This document shows positions 42,368-50,850 of a DNA stretch of 64,000 nt, one piece after another (the stretch's first letter is position 1; each line of letters begins with the position of its first letter). The position numbers were made by a program, and so were the translations under genes. The notes under the pieces were generated by a model. The model was not told where the DNA came from. It worked only from the letters and a program-made list of their open reading frames with translations, and did not search any database. The stretch lies in the NCBI GenBank assembly GCA_964550935.1, contig CAZKBB010000003.1, positions 27,471-91,470 on the forward strand, given 5' to 3'. This DNA comes from JBCBSP01 sp964550935 (GTDB taxonomy: Bacteria > Pseudomonadota > Alphaproteobacteria > Caulobacterales > Maricaulaceae).

Positions 42368-42934
42368 GTGAGCCCCTCCGACGCCCCGATAACCGAAGCC
42401 GACCTGCCCGAAGACCGGTCGCTTCTGGTCGTCGACGACGACGCGCCTTTCCGCAACCGCCTCGGCCGCGCGATGACGCAGCGCGGCTTCGTGGTGTCCG
42501 CCGCGGAATCGGTCAGCGAAGCGATCAAGATCGCACGCGACAACCCGCCCGCCTTCGCGGTGGTGGATCTGCGCCTTGAAGACGGCGACGGGCTGGACGT
42601 GGTGAAAGTGCTCCACGAGCAGCGCCCGGACTGCCGGGCGGTGATGCTGACCGGCTACGGCAATATCGCGACGGCGGTCGCCGCGGTGAAGTCCGGCGCG
42701 GTGGACTATCTCGCCAAGCCGGCCGACGCGGACGACGTGATCAAGGCGCTGCTCGCCCACCCCGACGCGAAGCCGGAGCCGCCGGAGAACCCGATGAGCG
42801 CGGACCGCGTGCGCTGGGAGCATATCCAGCGCGTGTTCGAGCTGTGCAATCACAACGTCTCCGAGACCGCGCGGCGGCTGAACATGCATCGGCGCACGCT
42901 CCAGCGCATCCTCGCCAAGCGCGCGCCGCGCTAG
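42368..42934 (+). CDS. regA: Response regulator RegA/PrrA/ActR
   Basis: A 188-residue regulator. The receiver has acidic residues in LLVVDDDAPF, phospho-acceptor D67 in AVVDLRLEDGDGL, and Lys in DYLAKPADADDV. The Fis-type helix-turn-helix at the end, HNVSETARRLNMHRRTLQRI, is nearly invariant in this family. It controls respiration and redox genes under RegB. The start is GTG 42368 with AAGGGAG seven bases upstream. It follows regB by 78 bases. Confidence 0.93.
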   Translation: MSPSDAPITEADLPEDRSLLVVDDDAPFRNRLGRAMTQRGFVVSAAESVSEAIKIARDNPPAFAVVDLRLEDGDGLDVVKVLHEQRPDCRAVMLTGYGNIATAVAAVKSGAVDYLAKPADADDVIKALLAHPDAKPEPPENPMSADRVRWEHIQRVFELCNHNVSETARRLNMHRRTLQRILAKRAPR

Positions 42935-42945
42935 GGGCCGAGCCG

Positions 42946-43605
42946 GTGCGCATCGGCTTCGTCCTCTTTGACCAGGTCACCCAGCTTGACCTGACCGGAC
43001 CTGCGCAAGTGCTCGCCCGGCTGGCGGACGCCGAGATCGTGCTGGCGGCGAAGACAAGAGACCCGGTCGCGACCGATTGCGGCTTCTCCATCCTCCCGAC
43101 GCACGCCTTCAAGGACGCCGGCGGGTTCGACGTGATCTGCGCACCCGGCGGCTACGGCGTCGCCGCGGCGATGGGCGATGACGAGACCCGCGACTTCGTC
43201 GCACGCGCCGGCGCGCATGCGCGCTACGTCACCTCGGTGTGCACGGGCGCCTTCATCCTCGGCGCGGCGGGCTTGCTCGCCGGCAAGCGCGCGACGACGC
43301 ACTGGGCCTATCACGACCTCCTTGCGCTGCTCGGCGCCGAGCCGGTGCGCGAGCGCGTCGTGCGCGACGGCGCGCTCGTCACCGGCGCGGGCGTGACCGC
43401 CGGGATCGATTTCGCCCTGAGCCTCGCCGCCGAGATCGCCGGGGCGGACACCGCGCGCGCCATTCGCCTGGGGCTTGAGTACGACCCTGCGCCGCCGGTC
43501 TCCTCGGCGCCCTCGAACGACATGCGCCGCAGGCTCGACGCCGCGTTCGACGAGCGCCGCGCGGTGATGCGCCGGGCCGCCGAGGCCGCCGCCTCGCGCG
43601 CATAG
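42946..43605 (+). CDS. DJ-1/PfpI family protein (isonitrile hydratase-like)
   Basis: A 219-residue class I glutamine amidotransferase-like protein. IGFVLFDQVTQLDLTGPAQVL is the start, FDVICAPGGYG follows, and the nucleophile Cys lies in YVTSVCTGAFILGAAGLL with a downstream GKRATTHW His. This pattern fits InhA/isonitrile hydratase-like DJ-1 proteins; no AraC domain is fused. GTG 42946 is 11 bases after the regA stop, so it may be cotranscribed with regBA. The substrate is unknown. Confidence 0.85.
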   Translation: MRIGFVLFDQVTQLDLTGPAQVLARLADAEIVLAAKTRDPVATDCGFSILPTHAFKDAGGFDVICAPGGYGVAAAMGDDETRDFVARAGAHARYVTSVCTGAFILGAAGLLAGKRATTHWAYHDLLALLGAEPVRERVVRDGALVTGAGVTAGIDFALSLAAEIAGADTARAIRLGLEYDPAPPVSSAPSNDMRRRLDAAFDERRAVMRRAAEAAASRA

Positions 43606-43680
43606 CCGTCTCGCCAAAGTTGCGCGCTTGCGCCAGCGCTGGCTTAATCCGCCTCGGGCGGTCAGGTCGGGGAGGGCGAG

Positions 43681-44505
43681 ATGGCCGGACGCATAGAAGG
43701 CGCGCGCTCGACGACGGCGGTGCTGATCGCGGCGAGCGTCCTGCTCGGCGGGACCGGGATCACGGTCAGCCTCCTGGAGCCGCGCGCCGAGGCGCCGCCG
43801 ATCACCAACGTTGCGCCGGATCCGGCCGTGCCGCCGGGAAGCGCTGCGCCCCCGCCCACCCCTCGCCAGATCGACTTCATGTGCGCACCGGACGCGTGTC
43901 TCGGGCTCGATCTGGAGACCTTGGCGAGCGCTTCGGTCCCAGGGCCGGGACGCTTGGTGGGCGCGCAGGCGATCATCTATCCGGGCGGCGAGGCGGCGGT
44001 AAGCATGCGCTGGCCCGCCGACACTGCGTCAGGGGAGAACGCGTTCAACCAGTCGCGCGCCGAGGCGGCGCTGGACCGGCGCCTTGAGGAGCTGTTGGGG
44101 CTCGGCGCCGATCCGGCGTTTATCGGCTCGGCGTCGCCAGAGGCGCTCGCGGCGCCCGAAGACTGGGGCGACGTCGCTTTCGTGGACCGACCCTGGTTCG
44201 AGGCCGACGAGGACATGCCGGTCCAGGCGCGCGCGCCGATCGGCGACGCGGCCGGCGATACGCCGGGCGAGGTCGCACCACCGCCGGTCGCCGGCTCCGC
44301 CGCGCCGCCCACGCGCATCTTCGGGCTCACGGTGTCGGAGTTCATCGGCGTTCTGGTGATCGTGCTCGCCCTGCTCGCTGCGGGCGCGTGCGGGCTCTGG
44401 GCGCTTCTGACCCGCGACCCGGACCGGCGCGCCATGCTGAACCGCTACACCACCGGCTGCGTCACCTTCATCGGCGGCGCCGTCAGCCAGACCTTCGGCA
44501 GTTGA
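43681..44505 (+). CDS. Hypothetical protein with two transmembrane helices
   Basis: A 274-residue protein with an N-terminal helix (TTAVLIAASVLLGGTGITV) and a C-terminal helix near residues 222-243 (FIGVLVIVLALLAAGACGLW). A periplasmic region of about 185 residues lies between, with a CAPDAC pair near residue 68. The cytoplasmic tail is short (MLNRYTTGCVTFIGG). I do not recognise a family. GGGAGGGCGAG precedes the ATG. It converges on mmcB. Confidence 0.65.
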   Translation: MAGRIEGARSTTAVLIAASVLLGGTGITVSLLEPRAEAPPITNVAPDPAVPPGSAAPPPTPRQIDFMCAPDACLGLDLETLASASVPGPGRLVGAQAIIYPGGEAAVSMRWPADTASGENAFNQSRAEAALDRRLEELLGLGADPAFIGSASPEALAAPEDWGDVAFVDRPWFEADEDMPVQARAPIGDAAGDTPGEVAPPPVAGSAAPPTRIFGLTVSEFIGVLVIVLALLAAGACGLWALLTRDPDRRAMLNRYTTGCVTFIGGAVSQTFGS

Positions 44506-44508
44506 GGC

Positions 44509-44973
44509 TTAAAGCCGCGCCAGCGCGCGTTCGGCGGCGTTGCGGGCGAAGCGCAGGGTCAGGGATTTGCGCCGGGCCGGGCTGAGGCGCTGCACCGGGC
44601 TTTCGCGCACCACGCCCGCGCCGAAGGCGTCAGCGACGATGAGTCCGGTCTGTTCGGGCAGGAGATGGTGTGGGAAGCGATCCGACACCGCGAAATAGAA
44701 CCGGTCGCACCAGTCGAAATATTCCGGCCACTTGCGGTCGGCGCGAAAATCCGCAGCGCCGGACTTCACCTCCACGATGACGATCTCGCCCTTGGGCCCG
44801 AGCCCGGCGAGGTCGGCGCGTCGCCCGCACGGCAGGGTGAACTCGGGCACCGCCGGCAGTCCAAGATCCAGTAAGAGGCGCGCCGCCCCGCGCATCAGCG
44901 CGCGGGCGTCATCGATCGCCGGGTTGGCGGCGCTGGCGAGCGCGCTGGCGTGGAGGGGAGCGTCTGCAGGCAT
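44509..44973 (-). CDS. mmcB: MmcB family DNA repair protein
   Basis: A 154-residue PD-(D/E)XK-like nuclease fold. PCGRRADLAGLGPKGEIVIVE provides the Asp, and VEVKSGAADFRADRKWPEY supplies the ExK. DWCDRFYFAVSDRFP is the continuing core. In Caulobacter MmcB is an SOS-induced DNA repair factor linked to mitomycin C resistance. A perfect LexA box lies at 44986-45000. ATG 44973 is used; GTG 44982 is also possible. With CATAAT at 44992-44997 as -10, the message would be almost leaderless, and the LexA box covers the -10. Confidence 0.87.
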   Translation of the reverse strand: MPADAPLHASALASAANPAIDDARALMRGAARLLLDLGLPAVPEFTLPCGRRADLAGLGPKGEIVIVEVKSGAADFRADRKWPEYFDWCDRFYFAVSDRFPHHLLPEQTGLIVADAFGAGVVRESPVQRLSPARRKSLTLRFARNAAERALARL

Positions 44974-44985
44974 CGCGGGCACTAT

Positions 44986-45000
44986 GTTCGGATTATGTTC
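44986..45000 (-). promoter_or_regulatory. LexA (SOS) box upstream of mmcB
   Basis: GTTC-GGATTAT-GTTC is an exact match to the alphaproteobacterial LexA consensus GTTC-N7-GTTC. It starts 13 bases before the mmcB ATG and overlaps a CATAAT -10 read on the opposite strand. LexA bound here would block mmcB transcription. Confidence 0.85.
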
Positions 45001-45062
45001 CGCCGGTCAAGCGTCAGGGAGCCCCCCTCGCCAAGCCGGAGCGCGCGCGCTATCAGGCCGCC

Positions 45063-45479
45063 ATGACCGATGCCCCGCCCCGCTCCGACGAGACGCCGCC
45101 GGCGCCTGAAGATTTCCTCGCCATCGCCGAAGCCGCCTGGGCCGAGCTGCCCGAGGGGTTCCGGCGCATGTGCGGCAACGTGGTGATCCAGGTCGACGAC
45201 TTCGCCGATCAGGAGACGCTCGATCATTTCGAGATGGACAGCCCCTACGAGCTGACCGGGCTCTATCACGGCGTGGATCTGACCCATAAGTCGGTCGCCG
45301 ACCCCGAGGCCGGGCCGGACCATGTCTTCCTCTACCGCCTGCCCATCCTTCTGGAGTGGTGCGAGCGGGGAAACGTGACCTTGAAGGAGCTCGTCAGCCA
45401 CGTCCTCGTGCACGAGATCGGCCACCATTTCGGCCTGTCCGACGAGGACATGCACGCCATCGAGGACGCGGCGGGGTAG
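45063..45479 (+). CDS. Zincin-like metallopeptidase family protein (PF06262 type)
   Basis: A 138-residue predicted zinc protein. HEIGHHFGLSDEDM near residues 119-132 is the HExxHxxGxxD zinc motif. FLAIAEAAWAELPEGFRRM and ELTGLYHGVDLTHKS match the family core. The natural substrate is unknown; members are cytoplasmic and small. No signal sequence is present. It converges on dut with three bases between. Confidence 0.85.
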   Translation: MTDAPPRSDETPPAPEDFLAIAEAAWAELPEGFRRMCGNVVIQVDDFADQETLDHFEMDSPYELTGLYHGVDLTHKSVADPEAGPDHVFLYRLPILLEWCERGNVTLKELVSHVLVHEIGHHFGLSDEDMHAIEDAAG

Positions 45480-45482
45480 GGC

Positions 45483-45935
45483 TTACCCTCCCGTCGAGCC
45501 GAAGCCGCCTTCGCCGCGGGCGGTGGCGTCGAGATCGTCGACCTCTTCCAGCGCGGCCTGGGTGACCGGGGCGACCACCATCTGGGCGATGCGCGCGCCG
45601 CGCTCCACCACGAAGGGCTCGCGCCCGTGATTGATCAGGTTGACCTTGATCTCGCCGCGATAGTCCGCGTCCACCGTGCCCGGCGTGTTCACGCACGAGA
45701 TGCCGAAGCGCGCCGCGAGCCCTGAGCGCGGGCGCACCTGCGCCTCGTAGCCTTCAGGCAAGGCGATCGCCAGGCCGGTGGGGATGAGGCGCCATTCCCC
45801 GGGCGCGAGCGAGACCGCCTCGTCCACGGCGGCGTGCAGGTCCATGCCGGCCGAGCCGTCGGTCTGATAGGCCGGCAGGGGCAGGTCCGCCCCGTGGGGC
45901 AGGCGTTTGACGGGCACGCGCACCGACTTCGGCAT
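45483..45935 (-). CDS. dut: dUTP diphosphatase
   Basis: A 150-residue trimeric dUTPase that removes dUTP and supplies dUMP. All five motifs are visible: AGMDLHAA, RPRSGLAARFGI, NTPGTVDADYRGEIKVNLIN, ERGARIAQMVV and GEGGFGSTGG. dut near coaBC and ubiB is a conserved alphaproteobacterial neighbourhood. The start is ATG 45935 with GGAG about nine bases upstream. Confidence 0.96.
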   Translation of the reverse strand: MPKSVRVPVKRLPHGADLPLPAYQTDGSAGMDLHAAVDEAVSLAPGEWRLIPTGLAIALPEGYEAQVRPRSGLAARFGISCVNTPGTVDADYRGEIKVNLINHGREPFVVERGARIAQMVVAPVTQAALEEVDDLDATARGEGGFGSTGG

Positions 45936-45947
45936 AGGGAGGGCTCC

Positions 45948-45983
45948 AATAAAGAAAGCGCAGGAATCGGTCCCGATTCCCGC
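45948..45983 (-). terminator. Probable intrinsic terminator after the secreted hypothetical gene
   Basis: GGAATCGG and CCGATTCC pair (45963-45970, 45973-45980), and on the leftward strand a T-rich TTTCTTTATT follows. The hairpin is small and the T tract broken, so moderate confidence. It separates the gene at 46028 from dut. Confidence 0.5.
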
Positions 45984-46027
45984 GCCCGCTTCAACCGGTT
46001 TGAGCGTCGGTCAGACGCTGCAGCGGC

Positions 46028-46525
46028 TTAGCCGCCATTTTCCTGCTCGGCCATGTACGCGGCCAGCTCGGCTTCGCTTTGATTGAAGCCTTCAAGCGCG
46101 GACACGATCGCGGCGCGTTCCTCGTCGTCGATGGACCCCTGGGGCAGCTGGACCTGGTACTGCACGGTCGCTTCGCCCTCTTCGTTTTCCGGGCCTTCGA
46201 CCACGGCGAGCGAGAGCAGCTGCACGTCCTCACCCTGGCCCGCGCGGATGAAGAGCGGGGCGTGGTAGAGCACCTCGAAATCGTTCTCGTCGGGCACGAT
46301 GGTCTCGCGCTCGCACAAGATCGCCTCGGCGTCCTCGGACATGGGCGGGCGGGCCATCAACCCGGGCTGGGCGCTTTGCTCGACGAGCACGTAGTCGTCG
46401 AGCAGGGCCAGGTCCTGCGCGCCGTCAGCGCCCATCTCGTAGCAGGCCGCCTGGGCGGCGCCGGCGAACAGGGCGGCGGAGAGCGCGGCGCCGGCGAGGC
46501 CGGCGGCGTTGCGAAGTGCTGTCAT
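46028..46525 (-). CDS. Secreted hypothetical protein
   Basis: A 165-residue periplasmic protein with signal NAAGLAGAALSAALFAGAAQA and mature start ACYEMGADG. The mature part is very acidic (DAEAILCERETIVPDENDFEV) with two cysteines that could pair. I do not recognise a family. ATG 46525 begins the signal peptide; the upstream open frame is antisense and not coding. It lies between coaB and dut on the same strand. Confidence 0.65.
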   Translation of the reverse strand: MTALRNAAGLAGAALSAALFAGAAQAACYEMGADGAQDLALLDDYVLVEQSAQPGLMARPPMSEDAEAILCERETIVPDENDFEVLYHAPLFIRAGQGEDVQLLSLAVVEGPENEEGEATVQYQVQLPQGSIDDEERAAIVSALEGFNQSEAELAAYMAEQENGG

Positions 46526-46616
46526 GGGGATTTGCGTCCTTGGGCGGAGTTCGGTTCCGCGCCGGGCCGGCCCCTCGCCGGACCGCGGCGCGCTCGATAT
46601 GGGCGCACGGATCAGT

Positions 46617-47282
46617 CTAACCCGAGGCCGGCTGCGGAAACAAATCCGCAGCGCGGCGCGCCACCGCTTCAGCGATCTCGCGCTTGGGCGCGCGCGGCAC
46701 GGTTTCACAGCCCTCCCCCGTCACGATCAAAACCGCGTTCTCCGCCCCGCCCATCACGTCACCGGAGACATCGTTGGCTATGATCCAGTCGCACCCCTTG
46801 CGCACACGCTTGGCGCGCGCGTTCGCCTCCACGTCGTGGGTCTCGGCCGCGAAGCCGATGACGAGCGCCGGGCGCGTATCCGGTCCGAGCGAGGCGACCG
46901 TGTGCAGAATGTCCGGATTGGGCGCCAGCGGCAGGCTGGTGAAGCCGTCCTTGTCCACTTTCAGCTTCAGCGCGTGGGTCTCGGCCGGGCGCCAGTCGGC
47001 GACCGCCGCGACACCTGCGAAGACGTCGGCGGGCAGCGCGGCCTCCACGGCGGCGAGCATCTGGCGCGCGCTCTCCACCTCGACGCGGGTCACGCCGGGT
47101 GGCGTGTCGAGCGCGGTGGGACCTGAGACCAGGATGACGTCGAAACCGGCTTCCGCGAGCGCTTGGGCCAGCGCATAGCCCTGGCGGCCGCTGGAGCGGT
47201 TGGACAAAAAACGCACCGGATCGAGCGCCTCCAGCGTCGGACCGGCGGTGACGATCGCGCGCGGCTTGGCGCGCGGGCTCAT
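46617..47282 (-). CDS. coaB: Phosphopantothenate-cysteine ligase (separate CoaB)
   Basis: A 221-residue CoaB that joins 4'-phosphopantothenate to cysteine with CTP. RAIVTAGPTLEALDPVRFLS with SNRSSGRQGYALA, the AAVADWRPAE loop, KLKVDKDG, IGFAAETHDVEANARAK and IIANDVSG are all present. In most bacteria this is the C-terminal half of the fused CoaBC. Here it starts with ATG 47282 overlapping the coaC stop by four bases. The complete domain and overlap suggest coupled translation rather than decay. A one-base frameshift is the alternative. Confidence 0.9.
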   Translation of the reverse strand: MSPRAKPRAIVTAGPTLEALDPVRFLSNRSSGRQGYALAQALAEAGFDVILVSGPTALDTPPGVTRVEVESARQMLAAVEAALPADVFAGVAAVADWRPAETHALKLKVDKDGFTSLPLAPNPDILHTVASLGPDTRPALVIGFAAETHDVEANARAKRVRKGCDWIIANDVSGDVMGGAENAVLIVTGEGCETVPRAPKREIAEAVARRAADLFPQPASG

Positions 47283-47821
47283 GGCTTGAGCGCGGCCTCG
47301 ACCGCCGCGGCGATGGTCTCGAGTTCGGCCAGGCGCCCCGGCCCGTATTCGCCGCAGGCCATCTCGCCCTCGTCGGGGCCGACGAAGGCGATCCCGCGGC
47401 GCTTCAAGGTCTCGTAGTTGGCTTGCGTGGCCGGATGCTCCCACATGCGCACGTTCATCGCCGGCGCCATGAGAACGGGCGTGTCGGTGGCCAGGAGCGT
47501 CGTGGACGCCAGATCGTCGGCCAGCCCGCAGGCGGCCTTGGCCATCAGGTTCGCCGTGGCCGGAACCACGACGATGAGATCGGCCGAGCGCGACAGCTCG
47601 ATATGGCCCATCTCCGCCTCGTCGGTGAGCGAGAACAGGTCGTCATAGACCTTCTCGCCGGACAGAGACGCCGCGCTCATGGGCGTGACGAACTGCTTGG
47701 CCGCCTCGGTCGTGATCACCCGGCTCGCGACCTGGCGCTTCTTCAGCGTGCGGATCAGCTCCAGCGCCTTGTATGCCGCCACCCCGCCGCCGATGATCAG
47801 AAGAATGCGCTTGTCCGCCAT
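47279..47821 (-). CDS. coaC: Phosphopantothenoylcysteine decarboxylase (separate CoaC)
   Basis: A 180-residue flavoprotein that decarboxylates phosphopantothenoylcysteine in coenzyme A synthesis. Catalytic His73 lies in MGHIELSRSADL, the substrate motif is APAMNVRMW near 119-127, and the redox Cys156 is in GEMACGEYGPGR. IGGGVAAYKALELIRTL is the FMN-binding start. It ends just where the fused CoaBC would continue into CoaB. ubiB lies 150 bases upstream. Confidence 0.92.
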   Translation of the reverse strand: MADKRILLIIGGGVAAYKALELIRTLKKRQVASRVITTEAAKQFVTPMSAASLSGEKVYDDLFSLTDEAEMGHIELSRSADLIVVVPATANLMAKAACGLADDLASTTLLATDTPVLMAPAMNVRMWEHPATQANYETLKRRGIAFVGPDEGEMACGEYGPGRLAELETIAAAVEAALKP

Positions 47822-47971
47822 GAAACCCTCGTCGCGATCGCGACCGATCCATACCGCCGCGGCGGTTCCACGTCACCTGTCGGGTCGATCGCGGAAACGC
47901 GGGTCATCGACCGACCGGGTCCGGCCCCAGCCGGCCAGCGCGTCATCATCCAGCCGGCCATGAGTAATCGC

Positions 47972-49546
47972 CTAGAAGCCCATCGCGATGACGGCCCAGG
48001 CCGCGCCGGCGCCGGATGCGGCGGCGAGCGCGACCAGGCCCAGCGTGCGGGCCCAGCGCACGCCGCGCGTGCGCGCCTCCAGCGCGGCGAGCCGGTCCTC
48101 GTCGCGGCGCAGGCGCTGTTCAGACAGGGCGTCGGAAATATGCGAAATCTCGTCGAGCGCATCAGGAAGGCGGCGCGCGGCGGCCTGCAGCCGGCCGAGA
48201 TCTTCCGCGAAGTCGCGGATGCGCCCTTCGGGGCCGAGCTCGCGGCGCATGAAGCGCTCCACCGCCGGGGCGCTGGCCGCCCACATGTCGTGCTGGGGAT
48301 GCAGCATGCGGCACACGCCCTCGGCCTGGACCATGGTCTTTTGCAGCATGACGAGCTGGGGCTGAAGATGCATGTCGAACAGGTCGGTGATCTCGAACAG
48401 CTGCAGGAGCACCCGGCTCATGGGCACTTCGTCGGCGGTCTTGCCGAAGATCGGCTCGGCCACTGCGCGCAGGGCGCTGGCGAAATCGGCGCGCGAGTGG
48501 CGCATCGGCACGTAGCCTGCGTCGAAGTGAGCCTGTGCGGCGCGGTCGTAATCGCGCGTGAGGAAGCCGTGCAGGATCACCGCGAGATAGCGCCGCTCGT
48601 CCGCGCCCAGCCGGCCCATGATGCCGAAATCGACCGCCCAAAGCCGCCCGTCGCGTCCTGCGAAGAGATTGCCTGCATGCATGTCGGCGTGGAACACGCC
48701 GCGATCGAGCGCGGTCGTCAGAAAGGCGTCGGTGATGTGGAGCGCCAGCTCGGCGCGGTCGACGCCGGCGTCGTCGAGCGCTTCGGGCCGGGTCAGCGGG
48801 ATGGCTTCGATCCACTGGGTCGTCAGCACGCCCTTGGCGGTGCGCCCCCAGTCGATTTCCGGCAGGAAGAAATTCTCCGCCGAGGCGGCCGCTTCGGACA
48901 GCTCGCTCGCCGAGGCGGCCTCGAGGCGCAGATCGAGCTCAAGCGTGAGCGAGCGCGCGATCGTCTCCACGAACGCCCTCGGCTCCAGGCGCTTGGAGTC
49001 GGGAAACAGCCCCTCGGCGAGCCGTGCGCCCAGGCGCAGCGCGCCGATATCCCGGCGGATGCGCGCCTCGATGTCCGGGCGCAGGATCTTCACCGCCACC
49101 TCGCGCCCGTCCGAGGTCGTCGCCTTGTGCACCTGGGCGATCGAGGCCGCCGCGACCGGCGGGCCGAGCGTCTCGAACAGAGCTTCGATCGGCCGACCGA
49201 GCTCACGCTCCACGCTGGCGCGCGCCTTGGCCTCGTCGAACGGGGGCAGCCGGTCCTGCAGCCGCGACAGCCCGCGGGCGAACTCCGCCCCGACCACGTC
49301 GGCGCGCGTGGCCAGCACCTGGCCGAACTTGATGTAGGAGGGGCCGAGCTGTTCCAGCGCGCGCGCCAGGCGCTCGCCCGGATTCGCCCCGCGATCGCGG
49401 ATCGCGATCAGACGCGCCACGCGGCCCAGAAACCGCGCCGGCCCTGGCAGAGCGGTCTGATATTCCTCCGGAAAGATCGCGTCATGACGCGCCAGCGTCC
49501 AGGCGGCGCGGATCAGGCGAAGCGTATGGCCGAGGGTTTTGAACAC
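47972..49546 (-). CDS. ubiB: UbiB-type atypical kinase for ubiquinone synthesis
   Basis: A 524-residue UbiB/ABC1 protein. The KxGQ motif is LGPSYIKFGQVLATR, the alanine-rich loop AAASIAQVHKA replaces the glycine-rich loop, and VAVKILRP and LELDLRLEA follow. The catalytic region is GVFHADMHAGNLF with AVDFGIMGRL. One C-terminal membrane helix (TLGLVALAAASGAGAAWAVIA) anchors it. UbiB is an ATPase that helps extract or move quinone intermediates. In related genomes ubiE lies directly upstream; here three other genes intervene. Confidence 0.94.
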   Translation of the reverse strand: MFKTLGHTLRLIRAAWTLARHDAIFPEEYQTALPGPARFLGRVARLIAIRDRGANPGERLARALEQLGPSYIKFGQVLATRADVVGAEFARGLSRLQDRLPPFDEAKARASVERELGRPIEALFETLGPPVAAASIAQVHKATTSDGREVAVKILRPDIEARIRRDIGALRLGARLAEGLFPDSKRLEPRAFVETIARSLTLELDLRLEAASASELSEAAASAENFFLPEIDWGRTAKGVLTTQWIEAIPLTRPEALDDAGVDRAELALHITDAFLTTALDRGVFHADMHAGNLFAGRDGRLWAVDFGIMGRLGADERRYLAVILHGFLTRDYDRAAQAHFDAGYVPMRHSRADFASALRAVAEPIFGKTADEVPMSRVLLQLFEITDLFDMHLQPQLVMLQKTMVQAEGVCRMLHPQHDMWAASAPAVERFMRRELGPEGRIRDFAEDLGRLQAAARRLPDALDEISHISDALSEQRLRRDEDRLAALEARTRGVRWARTLGLVALAAASGAGAAWAVIAMGF

Positions 49547-49599
49547 GGGGTGGAGGTTTAGGGCGCACGAGCCCGCTTGGCGAGGGGCCGGGCCGCAAT

Positions 49600-50850
49600 T
49601 CAGTCCGCCTGTTCGCCGGCCTTCCTGAGCAGAAAATCGCGCACTTGAGGGTCGCGCGCGAGGCCCGCGGCCTTGCGGAACGCGGCTTCAGCCTCGCTGG
49701 ACCGTCCGGCGGCGCTGAGAAGATGGGCGCGGGTCGCCCAGTAGGGCTGGTGGTCCGCGACCCTGTCCGCCGCGCCAGCCTCTAGCGCGGCGAGCGCGTC
49801 AAGGCCGGCCGCCGGGCCGCGCGCCTCGCCCAGCGCCGCGGCCCGCGCGAGCCGCGCGCCGATCCCGCCGCCGGCTTGCGCGAGCCGGTCGTAAAGCTCC
49901 ACCAGGGCCGCCCAGTCGGTCCGCCCGGTTCGGGCGCGCGCGGCGTGCACGGACTGGATCGCCGCCTCAAGGGCGAAGCGTCCCGGCGGCTCGATCGCAA
50001 GCGCGGCGGTGAGCTGCGCCTCGGCCTCCTCAATAAGGACCCGATCCCAAAGCGCCGGGTTCTGGTCGCTGAGCGGGGTGAACCGCCCGGAGCGGTCGCG
50101 GCGCGCCGGCCGGCGCGCTTCGCAATGGAGCAGCAGCGCCAGCAGCGCTTTCGGCGCGGCGACGTCCGGCGCGAGTTCGGCCGACAGGCGGGCGAGATGG
50201 ACCGCCTCGTGCGCCAAGCCCGCGACGAGGTCGCCGCCGGCCGGGTCCTCGATCTCCCAACCCGTGGAGTAGGCGGCGTAGATGGCCTGAGTGATCGACC
50301 CGATGCGCTCGCGCAGCCCCTCCGGCCCGGGCGTGTCGAACGCGATTGCGGCCTCGCGGATTTTGACCTTCGCGCGCGACAGCCGCTGGCCCATCGCGGC
50401 GGGCGACACCAGGAACGCCGAGGCGATGCGCTCGGCCGACAGACCGAGCACGGTCTGCAGCATCAGGGGCGAGCGCACTGACGCGTCGATCGCAGGATGC
50501 GCGCACGCGGCCATGAGCGCCAGCCGACGGTCCGCAAGCGCTTCGCCCGACGCCTCCCCGGCCTCATCGGCGAGACGGCTCAGATGCTCTCGCGCAAGGC
50601 GGGCCGTGGCCGAGCGCCGCGACGCATCGATCATGCGCCGCCGGGCGGTCGTGAGAAGCCAGGCCTCAGGCTGATCGGGAGCGCCGCGCTCCGGCCAGCG
50701 CGTCAACGCGCGCTCGAACGCGTCGGCGAGCGCGTCCTCAGCCGCGGCCAAGTCGCCGCTGCGCGCGGCGAGGATGGCGACCAGCCGGCCGTAGGCGTCC
50801 CGCGCGACGGCTTCGGCCGCCGCGCGGGCCTGGTCTCGCCTAGCCGCCAT
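49600..50850 (-). CDS. ECF42-type sigma factor with C-terminal TPR-like extension
   Basis: A 416-residue sigma factor. Sigma-2 is near residues 15-80 (AYGRLVAILAARSGDLAAAED, AWLLTTARRRMIDASRR) and sigma-4 near 125-170 (LQTVLGLSAERIASAFLVSP, AMGQRLSRAKVKIREA). An alpha-helical extension of about 240 residues with TPR-like character (ALWDRVLIEEAEAQLTAAL) follows, as in the ECF42 group. There is no anti-sigma gene. ECF42 genes lie beside YCII/DGPF genes, and two are directly upstream, overlapping this start by 11 bases. Confidence 0.85.
   Translation of the reverse strand: MAARRDQARAAAEAVARDAYGRLVAILAARSGDLAAAEDALADAFERALTRWPERGAPDQPEAWLLTTARRRMIDASRRSATARLAREHLSRLADEAGEASGEALADRRLALMAACAHPAIDASVRSPLMLQTVLGLSAERIASAFLVSPAAMGQRLSRAKVKIREAAIAFDTPGPEGLRERIGSITQAIYAAYSTGWEIEDPAGGDLVAGLAHEAVHLARLSAELAPDVAAPKALLALLLHCEARRPARRDRSGRFTPLSDQNPALWDRVLIEEAEAQLTAALAIEPPGRFALEAAIQSVHAARARTGRTDWAALVELYDRLAQAGGGIGARLARAAALGEARGPAAGLDALAALEAGAADRVADHQPYWATRAHLLSAAGRSSEAEAAFRKAAGLARDPQVRDFLLRKAGEQAD

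Noticed and set aside
47423..49561. Very long + strand frame opposite ubiB
   Set aside because: The 700-residue reading has no recognisable motif and repeats of Arg, His and Gln typical of antisense GC-rich frames. UbiB is certain on the other strand.
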